Source of the DNA: Isoetes taiwanensis
Taxonomy: Eukaryota; Streptophyta; Lycopodiopsida; Isoetales; Isoetaceae
Assembly (NCBI GenBank): GCA_021234155.1
Contig: JAJEKV010000001.1
Span: 26,091,189-26,155,188 of the forward strand
DNA length: 64,000 nucleotides
Direction of reading: 5' to 3'
Position 1 is the stretch's first letter; every line of letters starts with the position of its first letter. The notes beneath the pieces are model-generated. The model made no database searches, was not told the origin of the DNA, and saw nothing but the letters and a program-made list of their open reading frames with translations. Both the position numbers and the translations under genes were made by a program. Below are positions 43,451 through 56,075 of the stretch, one piece after another.

Positions 43451-46400
43451 ATATAAGTTAAATTTAAATGGCCAATATTTGAGAAAAATCTCAAAGCTTG
43501 ATAATTATACAGCAATATGATTTGCCATTTTTCCTTTGAAATCGAGAATGTTGAGTGGCGACATAAGAGATTGGTAGTTAGATTGAATAATTGTGGCACG
43601 TAACAATGGCTATGCTACTTAAAATAAGAGGAATTTATATGTGTCAGTTTGCGTTGGGCAAGTTGAAATTCTAATTTTTGCCTTTCGTTGGCGGTATATC
43701 ATAGTCACTTGGATAAGGAGTGCCAATAAGGCTATCAAGGGTGGCCCATAGGAGATCTTGGAACCATGCAATGCTTATAGATGTGCACAACATGTCTTTC
43801 ATATCTTGATGCTTGCTCTATCAGACCAAATGAACTCTCTAAACCATAATAGATATATATTAGATATAATCTGAGCTTACTTGTTGAATATGAACAACTT
43901 GAAATTCTGGTAAACAATTTGCAATGCTTGCCATGTACACGGAGACATTGTATGTTATATTAATGTCGCAGCAGTATGTTTGCCTAGTTCAAGGGTTATG
44001 GTGCATCTTGGTATGCCTTATGCTAGGGGCACCAGTGTGGGATGATATATTTTATGCCTAAAGGCATTGATAAATAGATCTAAAGCATTAGGTATAATAC
44101 CATGGGTAAAAATATGTTTGAGACAATAAAACAAACATTCATTAAACCATTCGGAAAAGGTAAGCACCCGTAAGTGCGGTGTCTCACCATCGAGAAGAAT
44201 AGGCAGCGGGAGCTAGCATCGGCTACTGCCAATTGGGTTGCCAAGCCTGCTGCCAGTCATTGCTACATGGTGTCACCGCGTTGGCAGGAATTATTAACAA
44301 AGGGCAGCGACTTTGGCCGCAAACGAAATAGACCCTCCGACGCATTTTCTGCCAAAACTATCACAGAAGCAGGGGAATTCCCAAAATTAGGGGGTAGTAC
44401 AATCAAAGTTGTTGCATCCAACTTCTTATCAAACAACTTTTTAGGAATATGCCTCCATGTAGATTGTACTTGATATCTAAGTAGACCAAATTAGGCAGAT
44501 CAGATGTTTGAAAATGTTCTCGAGAATTTGCTGTTGATTTGCGACTATTGTTATGTTATGATCTATTAATTCTATACATAATGTTCTACCCGCTATGTGT
44601 TACAATGGATGGGTAGATGTGCTAGAGACATAAGCAGGATTGGGTGAGATGTTTAATTAGTAAACATAGTTGCTATGGTTACCTAGTTTGCCTAGTTTGC
44701 CTCGGGACATTGTGTGACAATGTTTTTCTTTAGAGGGGCAACTAATTAAATGTATAATGGTTTTAGACCATTAAAGAAAAGGTGAGCACCCATAAATCGG
44801 GGGCTCGCCATTGATCTGTAGTGATCGGCAACTGCAGCGAAAGGTGTTAGAAACGAATCGGCTGTTTCCAATCTTTCTGCCAAGCTTGCCATTGATCATA
44901 ATCGCCACGTGGCATTGTCACTTTTGCAATTGTTTGCATCGTCAAGGCGGTGGCCTGTTATAGGGATTTCAGGGAGAGACACAGACAGAGAAGAGGCGAA
45001 CTGAGAAGCTCCCACGTTCACCAGATAATCCATTTTATTGTACTCAGATTCACAATTGGATGCGTTTCGTCTTGCTGGGTCCTTATATCTAAAATGAAAC
45101 TGGGTGGTTAGCAGCTAGATTTGGTCGATTGGGCAATTTTGGCGTGTTGGGTTTCTGGACCCAAAGTTGAACTCTGCAATTCTATTGTTTATATAGGCCC
45201 AGATTTAGCTCTGAACTCACGAATTACAGCGTTGGATAGGTTGAACTCTGCTAGTGTGATGACGAAGGCAAAAGAAATTATTTATGCAGAGGCCAATTCA
45301 CTGGCGTTGGCAAGCCAGCATGAAGAAATTCGCTAGCCTTTGCCAAGCCAGCCTCTACTCTAAAAAATTTTAACTTCTTTTCAGAAGCCCAGCATATCTG
45401 GGGTTCTTTAAACAGACAAAGACAATAGAGAGCTTCTATACTACCATGGCCAGATATGCGCACAGAAGCCCCAAACAAATAACGATTTTGATTGTAGTAT
45501 ATTATCTGCAAAAGAAAAGAAGATCCTGCAGCAAAACGAGGCCCTAAGCTGCCTCCAAGCAGAATTGCTCGAAACTCCTGTGATTGATCCATGAACTAGA
45601 TGACTAATCAAATTGCCCAGAAGATAGAAATTGAACCAGATTGAAGCACAAAAACAGAGTGAGTGAAGGCCGGCTTGAAATGTTTAAATCTGTGGTGATT
45701 TTAGCCCCTGCGGAATCAATGCATTAGAACGGCTTCCCTGCCACATATTAGATGGACGAAATCTGGACAGTTAATTACAAAGCTTGGATATTTTGCAATC
45801 CGGCCCTAAATTCCAAGAAAACTCAAGCGGAAATTACCTACGATTCACAGATGGTGGATGGGTTTAGGTCTAGATGCTCTAACCTACTCGATCACTGTAT
45901 TTTCTGCATTTTTTTTTAAGCCCACCGATTCAAAATCCAAAATTCAACGCCGGATTCACCAAAAGTTTAACTCTACAAACTGCCTATGGATTTTTTTTTT
46001 TAAACATAGCCTGTGCAGTACCTTAATATTGGCCATCCCCTCTTCACAATTATTGCTTCTAGGGTGTAGACGCAGGGGAGTGCTTCGGGGCGGGTGGGCT
46101 TTGCTGCAGGAGGGCACCGCACCTGGATTCTACAGGCATAGAAGGTAAAAGATGTATGTGGGGGAAACGATAGATATATCTAATTCCATCTCTAATAATC
46201 ATATATATATTTTTTCAGGTCGAGGGAAATGCAAGTTTGTTCGCCGGCTCTGTAATCGTGGAAATAAACTAAGTACCCATAAAACCATAGAATCAACAGA
46301 TTTTTCATGCCCTCAATATAAAATCTAGATTCAAACTACATCGTCCAGCCACGGATAGCTTCTAGGTAAGAAAGCTCAATCTGCGAAAGCTGCTTTGGTA

Positions 46401-46887
46401 ATTTCTGACTATCCTAGTCTTAAATTAAAACAATCCCAGCTCCAAATTAAAACTTATTAGGTCGTTTACCCTTTCCAGAAGTTTGCATCAGCACATTATG
46501 AGTCCGGCCTTCCGATGCCAGTAACGTGCTTCAGGAAATCAAATTATCAAAACGAAACAAAAGAAAAATTACTTGGTTCATAAAGCGATTGGGGAATAGG
46601 TGACGGTTTTCTGCTTCTTCTATGATGTTTGGAGCTGCCCAGTCCGTCTAAACAGTGCACATCAAATTATGAGAAAAGCATCGCCCTGAAAAAAACGCCT
46701 GTAGAGAAACCGGAGAATACCAAACATTCTTAGTGCCGGAGACTTTAAGTTAGCTTGGTCGCCGTAGCTTGGTTTGAGTAGGGCGCCGGCCTCCGCCAAA
46801 AGACTCCCAAAAATAAAAAATCCATCTCGCCCCACACGAACACCCGGAAATCGATGGTTCTAAGTACTCCCTATTTGGGTTGGGCTC
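43451..46887. other. Anonymous sequence with one diverged repeat pair
   Basis: No gene is recognised. 44150-44290 and 44775-44930 share a start (GAAAAGGT[A/G]AGCACCC) and several later words (GCCAAGC, TTGCCATTGAT-like), so they are probably two diverged copies of one element end. The minus frame 45278-45592 (104 codons) has no recognisable motif. Confidence 0.45.
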
Positions 46888-46890
46888 CCA

Positions 46891-47111
46891 TGGAAACCCT
46901 TCCTATTTTCCATGGAAACCCTTCCAATTTTCCATGGAAAATAGGAAGGGTTTCCGTGGAAACCCTTCCGGCTTTCATTAAAACCAGGACCTATTTTCCA
47001 TGGAAACCCTTCCTGATTTTAATGGAAAATTGGAAGGGTTTCCAATTTGAAAATCGGAAGGGTTTCCTCGGAAAATCGGAAGGGTTTCCTCGGAAAATAG
47101 GAAGGGTTTCC
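46891..47111. repeat. Cluster of nine GGAAACCCTTCC / GGAAGGGTTTCC motifs
   Basis: Exact copies of the 12-mer or its reverse complement begin at 46891, 46914, 46944, 46958, 47002, 47032, 47056, 47078 and 47100. The first copies read one way and the last ones the other, so the segment is broadly an inverted repeat. The core AAACCCT equals a plant telobox and one unit of the TTTAGGG telomere repeat. A T-run follows. Confidence 0.85.
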
Positions 47112-47224
47112 TTTTTTTTTTTTTTTTTTTTTAAGCCGCCCAACACCTGACGCCATTAATGGTGCACGCTCATGCACGCTCATAAATATGCACGACACTC
47201 AAGAATTTAAATTTTAATTCAAAT

Positions 47225-47302
47225 GGAAACCCTTCCTATTTTCCAAACCCATGGGAAAATAGGAAGGGTTTCCACAAATGGGGGAAAATAGGAAGGGTTT
47301 CC
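47225..47302. repeat. Second cluster of the same 12-bp motif (three copies)
   Basis: Copies begin at 47225 (AAACCCTT sense) and at 47262 and 47291 (reverse). They are separated by CCATGGGAAAATA-like spacers as in the first cluster. Confidence 0.85.
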
Positions 47303-47320
47303 ACGTTTCATCAAAAAAAA

Positions 47321-47412
47321 TTTAAGGGCTCTTCTTGCGCTTTGCTCTCCGCCATTGCATCTCAAAATTTTTAAGGGCGCTTCTTGCGCTTTGCTCTCCG
47401 CCATTGCATCTC
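47321..47412 (+). repeat. 43-bp direct repeat, two copies
   Basis: 47321-47363 and 47370-47412 share TTTAAGGGC, TTCTTGCGCTTTGCTCTCCG and CCATTGCATCTC, with one difference. Confidence 0.85.
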
Positions 47413-49073
47413 CTTATGGATCCGGAGCTTGACGCATTTGAACAATGCAATGACAGATGTTGTAGATTTCGTTGCCGAAGGTTGTATGTACCTCTATGAT
47501 ATCTAGAGACTTCACAAAGATTTCTTGTGGTGGTGTAGGTCTATGTTTTGTGTTTGTAGTGACATTTTTAAGGGGTCTAGATTTTCGTAGGTGTTATCAT
47601 GATTTTTGTAGATTGTTTTGAATTGCATCTACAATTTCCTACGGTGCAAGGTTGGACATCCAACCACAGAGAAAAAGTTATCCATTTTCTCATTTTTGTG
47701 AATTTGTGAGCCTCTTATTTTCGTGGACAATAGATGTATGCAATCGACGTAATGTTGTTTTGGTGAATCGTGTTTTGAAGATAACATGTTTTTAGGATAG
47801 CAATGTAACAGTCAGTTAATAGTGTAGCGACAAAGATTTGAGAATTATAGAAAGGTTGGCTTCAGATTTTGTTTATGGTTGTCCAGAATATGCTAACTTT
47901 GAGTGCACTTATAGATCTATATATTTCATTGAAGCATATCAAGGAGAGATCAAGGTATGTATTGTATCTTAACAAAATGTAGGTGAGTTTCTTGAATCAA
48001 GGGTCTTTTGTAAGTTGCCAATGGGGTGTTGAATTCAATAAATGGCTCTGAATGAATTTATGTGAGTGCCGATTCAAAAGTTGTCCAGAAAGGCAGTGTT
48101 TAGAGGTTAAATGATACATATGATTTTCTCATAATAGAAATGCAATTGCATAAGATATTGCAAGTTGGGCTAACTTGTGTTGAAATTATAGACCTCACAT
48201 TCCTTTGCTTCCAACCTTTTCATAGATACCAGCAAACAAAGCTGTCAAACTGACTAATCTGTATTCAAAAAAATTGCATTAAAATAACTGATGTAAAATT
48301 AGAAGTAGAGAATTTCCATAATCACCAGCCAAGAGTTCTAGTTCTGGTTGTTGCTCAAGAGCCCTCGCTGCAGATTTAAAATTCGTTATTGTCAATCTTC
48401 CTCCTTAATGGTCATATAACCCTGAAACTTGAATGACAACTACATTAGATCTATGCGCTCGAAAGGCCATGAATCACGATTAAATGAGATCTGGGCTCAA
48501 CGGGATTCACGGGAATTAAAATTTTACGGGAAAGCCCAGACGTTGTAAATTATGGGAGAGCCCACTTTGATTTTTATGTCAGTCGATTGCGGACATGTAA
48601 CAGGCAAGAATCTGCAAAGAATAGAAGGATTCAATCATACAGAGTTCATAATATGTGCATGCCATATCAAATAGGCAGGGCCTACCTGTGCACATTCTGC
48701 GCTGTTGCAATACACCACTCCATTCCCAAATGCCAGTTACTTCAGTGCAAGGTAGATGCGGCAGAGGCAAACAGGCGGAAGGGAAAAAGATATGGCAGTG
48801 AATGCAGCAGGGAAGAGTTTTTTTCTGCAGAATCTGCAAAGATATTTGAAGAAATGAAAGAAGGGGTTCACCTCCTTGTGAGCTCATTATTAACCAAGCA
48901 GTTGCCTGTTCCCGGATAATTTGTTCACAGATTGAAGCTTGGAAGAGAGATAATCTGAAGAATCCAACCAGCAGCATTTAGCCATATCTCCATAGCTCTG
49001 CCTATGTGACTACAAAATCGTGCACAAGCTCTTCCACAGAAAGAATAAAAAGGTTACCAATTATTTGCCGGAC
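47413..49073. other. No gene recognised
   Basis: Short frames only. The opposed frames at 48587-48919 and 48579-48977 overlap and neither has a motif. Confidence 0.45.
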
Positions 49074-49143
49074 CTAAGATTCACAGACAAATGCCACAAC
49101 CTGATGTCTTAATCTACAGCGACTCCATAACCTCTGCCAAGAA

Positions 49144-49442
49144 CTATGTAGCCACCAAAACTGGAAGAACGACCTGCAAATGCAACAAGAACCGTTAGAA
49201 ATAGCAAAAAAAAAAACGAAAAGGGAAGAAGAACACATATAAGATTTCAGCAAAAGCACCTGGGCAAGAAGATCGTCTCCTAGTGCCTCAAAAGAGCTCG
49301 TCCAATCCAAAACTGAGGCACTCCACCGGCCTGGTGCCACAAAACAGCTCATCGATGGAGCTCTCGCTGGAACAGAGCTTTGAAAAAACAGGGGTACCAA
49401 GAAAACTGCCGGAAGAAGAGTAAGAACCAAAAAGCTCTTCAA
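49144..49442 (-). CDS. Possible small secreted protein (weak call)
   Basis: The ATG at 49442 opens a signal-peptide-like start: basic residue at position 3, then a hydrophobic run (FLVLTLLPAVFLVPLFF) and a small-residue site (VPARA) near residue 28. The mature part contains one Cys and a Trp-rich stretch. A GT donor follows GDDLLAQ at about 49260 and a TTTGCAG acceptor lies at 49174. The phase-0 join gives only a few more residues to a stop at about 49144, while a better-looking frame (GRSSSFGGYIVLGRG) is out of phase. No family is recognised. It may be a decayed or chance frame. Confidence 0.25.
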
Positions 49443-49519
49443 TCAGAGCGGTAAAAATTTAATTCTATGCATTAATTACCGGTGGCTGTATTGAAAACTC
49501 AAAAATATAATATTCTTAT

Positions 49520-49584
49520 GGAAACCCTTCCGGATTTCAGGGAAATTTGGAAGGGTTTCCATCCTGAAATTTGGAAGGGTTTCC
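49520..49584. repeat. Third cluster of the 12-bp telobox-like motif (three copies)
   Basis: Copies begin at 49520, 49549 (reverse) and 49573 (reverse), again followed by a T-run. This is 2.2 kb from the second cluster. Confidence 0.85.
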
Positions 49585-49984
49585 CTTTTTTTTTTTAATA
49601 ACCCCAATCGGGGGGAGATAGTGTGAGCGCCCGGAAATGGCTATTCCGACGCCAAAAATAGATATAGATAATTCGAAATGGCCCTTTTTGTAACCGTTTT
49701 TTTTTCTAATAATTTTATATATAGGAAGGAATATAGGAAGGAATATAGGAAGGATGATGAAAATGTTATTTTGGGGAAGTCAATAATCATAACAAATGGT
49801 AGAAACATGCCTATGGGATGGGAATGCTGTTTAAACCCTTCATATTCTGAGCAAATCATGTTGTCCAAGTCCTTATGGAAGCTTGGGACATGAAATTTGC
49901 TACATGGTAGTGTATTGAGTGCCCTAACTTATGTAACAATTTTCAGATCATTAAAATGCTAGACCAGAGGTGAAAGGCAAATGG

Positions 49985-50965
49985 AGCAACATGTTGGGCG
50001 AGGGAGAAATACTTGACTCCTGTTATCATCTCCCCCATATTTCCATATAATGCCACGAGGTCATCAACAATAGGTTGCATTTCGAATCATATGGTACCAG
50101 TATCATACGGGGACTACAAAATACTCCAGGCTGGTAAAGTCAAGTCAAATGGCAATCTCAGCAAGCTAAGATGGTTGCAAGAAATTCAAATTCAAACAAA
50201 TGGAAGTCAAAAGACAACACAATAAGGAGAATCTCAGCAGCAAGAAGATCTCCATTTGGCCTCAATTTTGCCAAGAACAGGCTATTTTTGTGAATGATCT
50301 TATACTGTTTTATTCACTGTGCTAATATGCACCTCTAGTTGCCTTCATGCACTCCCTGAGCCACAGAAAAGGTCAATTATCATTGCCTTAAAAAACTTCC
50401 ACATGAGATCCAACAACAGATGCATGCAAGAATAAACACTCTGAGCACGAATCTCTACCTGGTTGGCTATACCATCCTGAAGCAAACACTGCCTTCTGTT
50501 CAAGATCTTGTCATATCAACTGGGTGCATGAATCTCTTATCTTGTCATATTTGTTTGCAGCAAGCTGAGCCTCATATGCCATTGCCTAGGTCTTGCAACC
50601 TCCACAATCCTTCGCATATTGGTAAAACAAGACAAACTCACTAAGACCCTTAACCACTGAAGATTAGATAACAAAAGTATGAAACATAGGCAAAACTCGC
50701 CGAATCTTCTCCTCTCTTCTTTGACCATTTTTTCTGTTTCTCTAAATCAGTCCTATACCCTTTTAAAGCTGTTAAGTCATCTTCCAGCTTTGACTGGAGA
50801 TGCAAGTTGCATTCGTCATCCGTGATGACTGCTTCACATGACAAAGGAATCCTTACCTGATTTCCTGCAGAACTTGTCTGCAGAAGTAGGTGCCATGTCA
50901 ACGAAATCCATTTCAAGAACAAATGAATAATTATTGACCGTCAAACATAGGAGCAAGGATTCATT
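49985..50965 (+). repeat. Duplicated block, copy 1
   Basis: It matches 51622-52589 at high identity along nearly its whole length, for example GACTACAAAATACTCCAGGC and GCAAGCTGAGCCTC. It contains a minus-strand frame (50650-50922) with IPLSCEAVITDDECNLHLQS and a Lys-rich helix. I do not recognise that protein. Confidence 0.85.
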
Positions 50966-51529
50966 ACAACATTTTCTATGACCACTACAAGGATGAACAC
51001 AACATGCTTAAAATATCAATCTTATCAATAGCAAAGATTAAGACATGCCTGCAAAACTATGTAAACAAAATCGCATACCTTCTCTACATGATTGATCAAT
51101 TAGTAACTAGAGGACAGAGACATTGCTTTCATGAAAAATTAAGTGCATATTGAAGTAAATTAATAACACTTTAAGTCATAAATGAATGATGTTGATGGCA
51201 AGCATAGCAGTTCATTTATATGGGACTGCAAATTTTGATCTTCAGTTGTGAAGCTTTGCTCTGCATGAGTTTGCTCAAAATGCAGACCAGCCTGAAACTT
51301 GAACTCTACATGGAATTTTCACGTGGACAAATTATGTAATAACTAGGTAAACAAAAAATCCAAGGTAAATCAAAAATCCAAAAGTAATTTTCCTGAGCTA
51401 GAAAGGCAAGCTTTGCACCAGAGAGAATGCTAGATGCAGCTCAAAACCGGAAAAGATGTGTAAACGTTTGTGGCAAAATTAAATCCAAACAAACCTTGTT
51501 CTCTTCTGGCAAATTGAAAAGATCTTGTG
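50966..51529. other. Spacer between duplicated blocks
   Basis: No gene and no repeat recognised. Confidence 0.4.
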
Positions 51530-51612
51530 CATGCACTGATCAGAGTCAAGACGTGAGGGTTTGATGCCCTCATGTATTATCTTTTCAAATACTTGACCAG
51601 CATGCTTGCTGT
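51530..51612 (-). pseudogene. PPR sliver
   Basis: This short stretch matches 53055-53150, part of a PPR relic (FEKII, EGIKPS), with a deletion of about 10 bp. It lies just before duplicated block copy 2, so the duplication probably carried PPR debris with it. Confidence 0.55.
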
Positions 51613-51621
51613 ACAAATGCA

Positions 51622-52589
51622 GCAGCATGTTGGGCGATGGAGAAATACTTGCCTCCTGTTATCATCTCCCCCATTATTCCAAACATGGAAAGAACCTTGC
51701 CACTTCAGGATATCTAGCCACGAGGTCATCAATAATAGGTTGCACTTCGAATCATATGGTGCCAGTATCATATTGGGACTACAAAATACTCCAGGCTGGT
51801 AAAGTCAAGTCAAATGGCAATCTCAGCAAGCTAAGATGGTTGCAAGAAATTCAACTTCAAACAAATGTTCAAACAAATGGAAGTCAAAAGATAACACAAT
51901 AAGAAAAATCTCAGCAGCAAGAAGATCTCCATTTGGCCTCCAATTTTGCCAAGAACATGCTATCTTTGTGAATGATCTTATACTGTTCTATTAACTGTGC
52001 TAATATGCACCTCTAGTTGCCTTCATGCACTCCCTGAGCCACAGTAAAGGTCAATTATCATTGCCTTAAAAAACCTTCCACATGAGATCCAACAACAGAT
52101 GCATGCAAAAATAAACACACTGAGCACACTGAAGCAAGTTCAAGATCTTGTCATATCAACCGGGTGCATGAATCTCTTATCTTGTCATATCTGTTTGCAG
52201 CAAGCTGAGCCTCGTATGCCATTGCCTAGGTCTTGCAACCTCCACAATCCTTGGCATATTGGTAAAACAAGACAAACTCACTAAGACCCTTAACAAAAGC
52301 ATGAAACATAGGTGAAACTCGCCGAATCTTCTCTTCTCTTCTTTGACCATTTTTTCTGTTTCTCTAATTCAGTCCTATACCTTTTTAAAGCTGTTAATTC
52401 ATCTTCCAGCTTTGACTTGAGATGCAAGTTGCATTCATCATTCGTGATGACTGCTTCACATGACAAAGGGATCCTTACCCGATTTCCTGCAGAACTCATC
52501 CGCAAAAGTAGGGCCATGTCAAAGAAATCCATTTCAAGAACAAATGAATAATTATTGACTGGCAAACATAGCAGCAAGGATTCATTACA
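51622..52589 (+). repeat. Duplicated block, copy 2
   Basis: Direct-orientation copy of 49985-50965. The minus-strand frame here (52290-52649) keeps the same segment as copy 1 with about eight amino-acid changes in 75 residues. Both copies stay open, but the pattern of change does not show strong constraint by eye. Confidence 0.85.
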
Positions 52590-52789
52590 CCTTCCACCTT
52601 GTATGCATCTGTCAACCTTCCACATCTGCCAATCTTCCACATTTTCCATACATATTTATGGGAGCATTTCCTACCGTAGAACCAAAATCAGCTCTGCTGC
52701 TGATTATACAAGCATGTACAAATTTACCTGCAAATAGGGCAGAAAAGCCAGCACAAGAATGAAGCATTGTAACTACAGTATCTCATTTG

Positions 52790-53430
52790 AAATAACAGAT
52801 TCCAACCACATTCTGAAACAACTGCATTGCATAACTATTTTGCCCATGTTGGGCATAAGCCACAATCATAGTATTCCAGACAACTAGAATCTTCTCTTGC
52901 ATTCTTTCCAATACCTCATGAGCAGCCTCTAAATATCCACATCTGCTGTACATATTAATTAGAGCACCATTCACAGCCTTGTCTAGAGTATCAAATCTAC
53001 TAATAATTATATGAAAGTAGAGTATTTTACCATCTGCAAGGGCTTCATCATTAGTGCATGCATTGATCAGAGTCAAGACGGTGGCTTCACTTGGTTTGAT
53101 GCCTTCACGTATTATCTTTTCAAATACTTGAACAGCATGGTTGCTGTGTCCATTTTGTATATGTTAATGCCATTTCTTTTAAAAGTAGATTGAGAACAGT
53201 GTTAAACGTAGCGACGCTAGGCCTCATAACTTGCAATTGCGCAGTCGCATAGTTTTCTCACAATTCCCATCTTAGGAATATGCTGTTATCATTGTTGCCC
53301 ATGAGATTGCATCTGGCTCAAGTATTTGATTGAAAATTTTAAGCGCGTGCTCTAAATATCCACACTTATCATACATTTTAGCAAGGACTTTTCAAGACAT
53401 CTGAATGTTCGTGCAAGACCAGCCTGAATA
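52790..53430 (-). pseudogene. PPR relic
   Basis: The minus strand reads LAKMYDKCGYLEHALKIFNQ, EPDAISWATMITAYS then a stop. After shifts it continues with NGHSNHAVQVFEKIIREGIK, VLTLINACTNDEALADGK and GALINMYSRCGYLEAAHEV, ILVVWNTMIVAYAQHGQ. About four PPR units are present with at least two stops and two shifts. No C-terminal domain is present. Confidence 0.8.
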
Positions 53431-53674
53431 ATGCAAGCATGTATGAATTTCTTATTTGGCAGAGCTTCTGGCTTACAACAGAATATAAGAAAGACTACTT
53501 TATCAGGCTTCCTTCCTTTCATTTGCCAAAACTTATCCAGGGCAATTTATAGACCGAGTGGCTTTGTTTATTGCCACCTAGAACTGACTAGATCCTTATG
53601 GAACTTGGGGCTTTCTGTCATGTCCTGGCATCAAAAGAATGAAGAACGGATGCTGATAATACAAATAAAAGGAA

Positions 53675-54190
53675 CGCATATCAAATCGATGGATTGAAGA
53701 AACTCTACGGTGGAGCGCCAAAAACGTTGCCAGCTTAGACTCTTTGGGCACAAGGCCTTGACTTCTCCTTTTCAAATCCCACTACCAAAGCATTCCTTAA
53801 ATTACAATCAAATCTAAGTGTTGTCCCAAGTACGGTGTTTGGAACTGTTGGTAAGAAAAGATACTGGCTGTAAAAGTACCAGGACTCAAACACCGCGGAA
53901 ATTCCTAAAATGTGGCTCCAATTCCTAAAATGTGGCTCCTGGATTTGCTAGATCGAACCAAAATGGGCCCCTTCTAGATGCCCATAAAGTGAAGGAACAC
54001 AGAAGAAGAAAAACTATTTGTAAATGACAATGCAGAGAACCTTACTAGAGATTCCGTGATGGGTCGGGCAATCCAGTGCAAGCAGGTAAAAAATGTTGTT
54101 ATTCATCTGGTAACATACCTTCTAGGCACATCTGCTGGAACAACACAAGAGCATTATTCTCAACAACAATGGTTAGAATTACAAAACGTT
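53675..54190. repeat. Second duplicated block, copy 1 (with PPR sliver)
   Basis: It matches 55195-55680 (CATATCAAATCGATGGAT, CTTTTCAAATCCCACTA, TTCCGTGATG and onward). The minus strand near 54190-54100 encodes NNALVLFQQMCLEGMLPD, a PPR unit. Confidence 0.75.
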
Positions 54191-55194
54191 TTCATAATTG
54201 CCTTTCGATGCATGTGCGGTTTTACGCCAGAAACTTAACAAACAAGAATCTCAATCTATGCCAGCAGTGGATGCAGAGAACAACATTACTACTACACTTC
54301 AAGCTATTATCTGCAGACCTGAAGTGCAAGCCTTCCGAGCAGAAACATGCTATCGTCTGATTGTCTTTTGCTGCCAGGCCTGGCTATGGAGTCTAAATGC
54401 AACACAAACCAGCAATCTGCAATAACCGAGTTTTAATCCCGGAGTTTCTTACTTGATATTCTGGCAACATTGCTTATGACCAAACCTGGAATAAAAATTG
54501 GTTTGGCAGACGTATAATTTGAATCCCCATTGGTTGGTATCTCCTCCCAGATTTGCTATCCTTGGCGGAGTTTCAACACTTAAAGTTACAAAAGAAAAAT
54601 TGCCGTCTCAATCCACTAACTAACAAACAACATTTGCAATATTAACGTTTAAAGACTTACCAGAATGACTGCAATCATGACACATATGTTTTATCTACTC
54701 AATCATGTCTGGGCCAAGTTGACAAATAAGGAACTTCTTTCCAATGTCTCTATAGTGACCACGCTATTTTAGCTGAATATTGCTCTGTTAAAAACCTGCA
54801 ATAAGGAAACAGTTTAAAATATATCTTACATATGTTAATGTTACTGAACTGACCAATTTTCAACCTTACGTCCTGAACTACTACTGCTGAGCTAAAGTCA
54901 GAAAATATCTAAAGATAAGTATTTCTTCAAGTATGTTTAAATGGAGTCAATGCTGCAACATCTTGCATTTACGCGCAACTTAAAAACCACAACTCTGAGA
55001 CTGAAAAGCCACTATATTTGTGAGCTCCTCTCGGACTTAAGCCAATTATTGGATTCTCCACAATATTACCACATCATACAAGAGAATCGGGGACCAGTGT
55101 AGGTTTCCCTGCTTCAATGACGATCTTCTATTGATTCTGGTATAATGCACAAAGCTAAGTAAGAGAGACCCATTCTTTTATAAGCCCTGAAAGA
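54191..55194. other. No gene recognised
   Basis: Short frames only between the two copies of the duplicated block. Confidence 0.4.
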
Positions 55195-55680
55195 AGCATA
55201 TCAAATCGATGGATGAAAAAACCCTAAGCTGGAACCCCAAACATGTTGCCAGTTTAGAGACTCTTTGGGCAGAAGGCCTTGGCTCCTTTTCAAATCCCAC
55301 TATCAAAGCTTTCTTAAATTACAATCATATCTAGGTGTTGTCTTAAGTATGGTGTTTGACGTACAGAAAACCGTTGGTAAGAAACAATACTGGCTGTAAA
55401 AGCACCAGGTCCCAAACACTGCGGAAATCCTTGGAATGTGGCTCTTGGATATGCTAGGCCGAACTAGGGCACTTCTAGATGCGCATAAAGTGAAAGAAGA
55501 CAGAAGAAGAAAAACCATCTGTAAACGACAACGAAGAGAACCTTACTCGAGATTCCGTGATGACTTGGGCAATCAGTGCAAGCAGGTGAAAAATGCTGAT
55601 ATAAGAGACTTCATCTGGTAACATGCCTTCTAAGCACATCTGCTGAACAACACGAGAGCATTACTGTCATATCCTTGTGA
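55195..55680. repeat. Second duplicated block, copy 2
   Basis: Direct-orientation copy of 53675-54190. A further shared segment (CTAGATCCTTATG, GAACGGATGCTGATAAT) occurs at 53588-53670 and at 56098-56170, that is, on opposite sides of the two copies. The history therefore involves more than one simple duplication. Confidence 0.75.
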
Positions 55681-56075
55681 CATGAGTACTGCCATTAGAG
55701 CATTCCATATAGTCACATTACTCTCATGTATTCCAAAAAACGCCTTACAAGAATCCTGTAAACTACCGCATTTGCCATACAGGTTAACTAATGACATCCC
55801 AATGTGTAAATCAAGGCTATTCATGTCTATGATGACAACACTATAATGATGTCTATGGTAACAAAATGCTCTTGTTTGGCTTTACAAGCAGTTGTTGCAT
55901 ATGATGGAAATCTTAAGTAGTTTGTTCCCTTCCTCATATTGCGAGAATGCCGTGCAATAATGCTAGTCCATGGCACAACGTCACATTCTCTCAAAAACGC
56001 ACATAAAGAACCAACATTTTGCATAGGCAGCCTAGAAGCAAAAGCATGCAAGCTTCCCGTTTCTAAATCCTTCAT
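55560..56075 (-). pseudogene. PPR relic
   Basis: The minus strand reads VGSLCAFLRECDVVPWTSII (56000 region), then, after about 100 bp of non-PPR sequence, DLHIGMSLVNLYGKCGSLQD, ESNVTIWNALMAVLMSQGYD and ALVLF. A shift follows before MCLEGMLPDEVSY. About three damaged PPR units are present. Confidence 0.75.

Noticed and set aside
46891-47111. Interstitial telomere array
   Set aside because: The AAACCCT core is present, but there is no uninterrupted TTTAGGG tandem run.
46891-47302. CRISPR-like regular repeats
   Set aside because: The units are 12 bp, occur in both orientations with uneven spacers, and the window is plant nuclear DNA.
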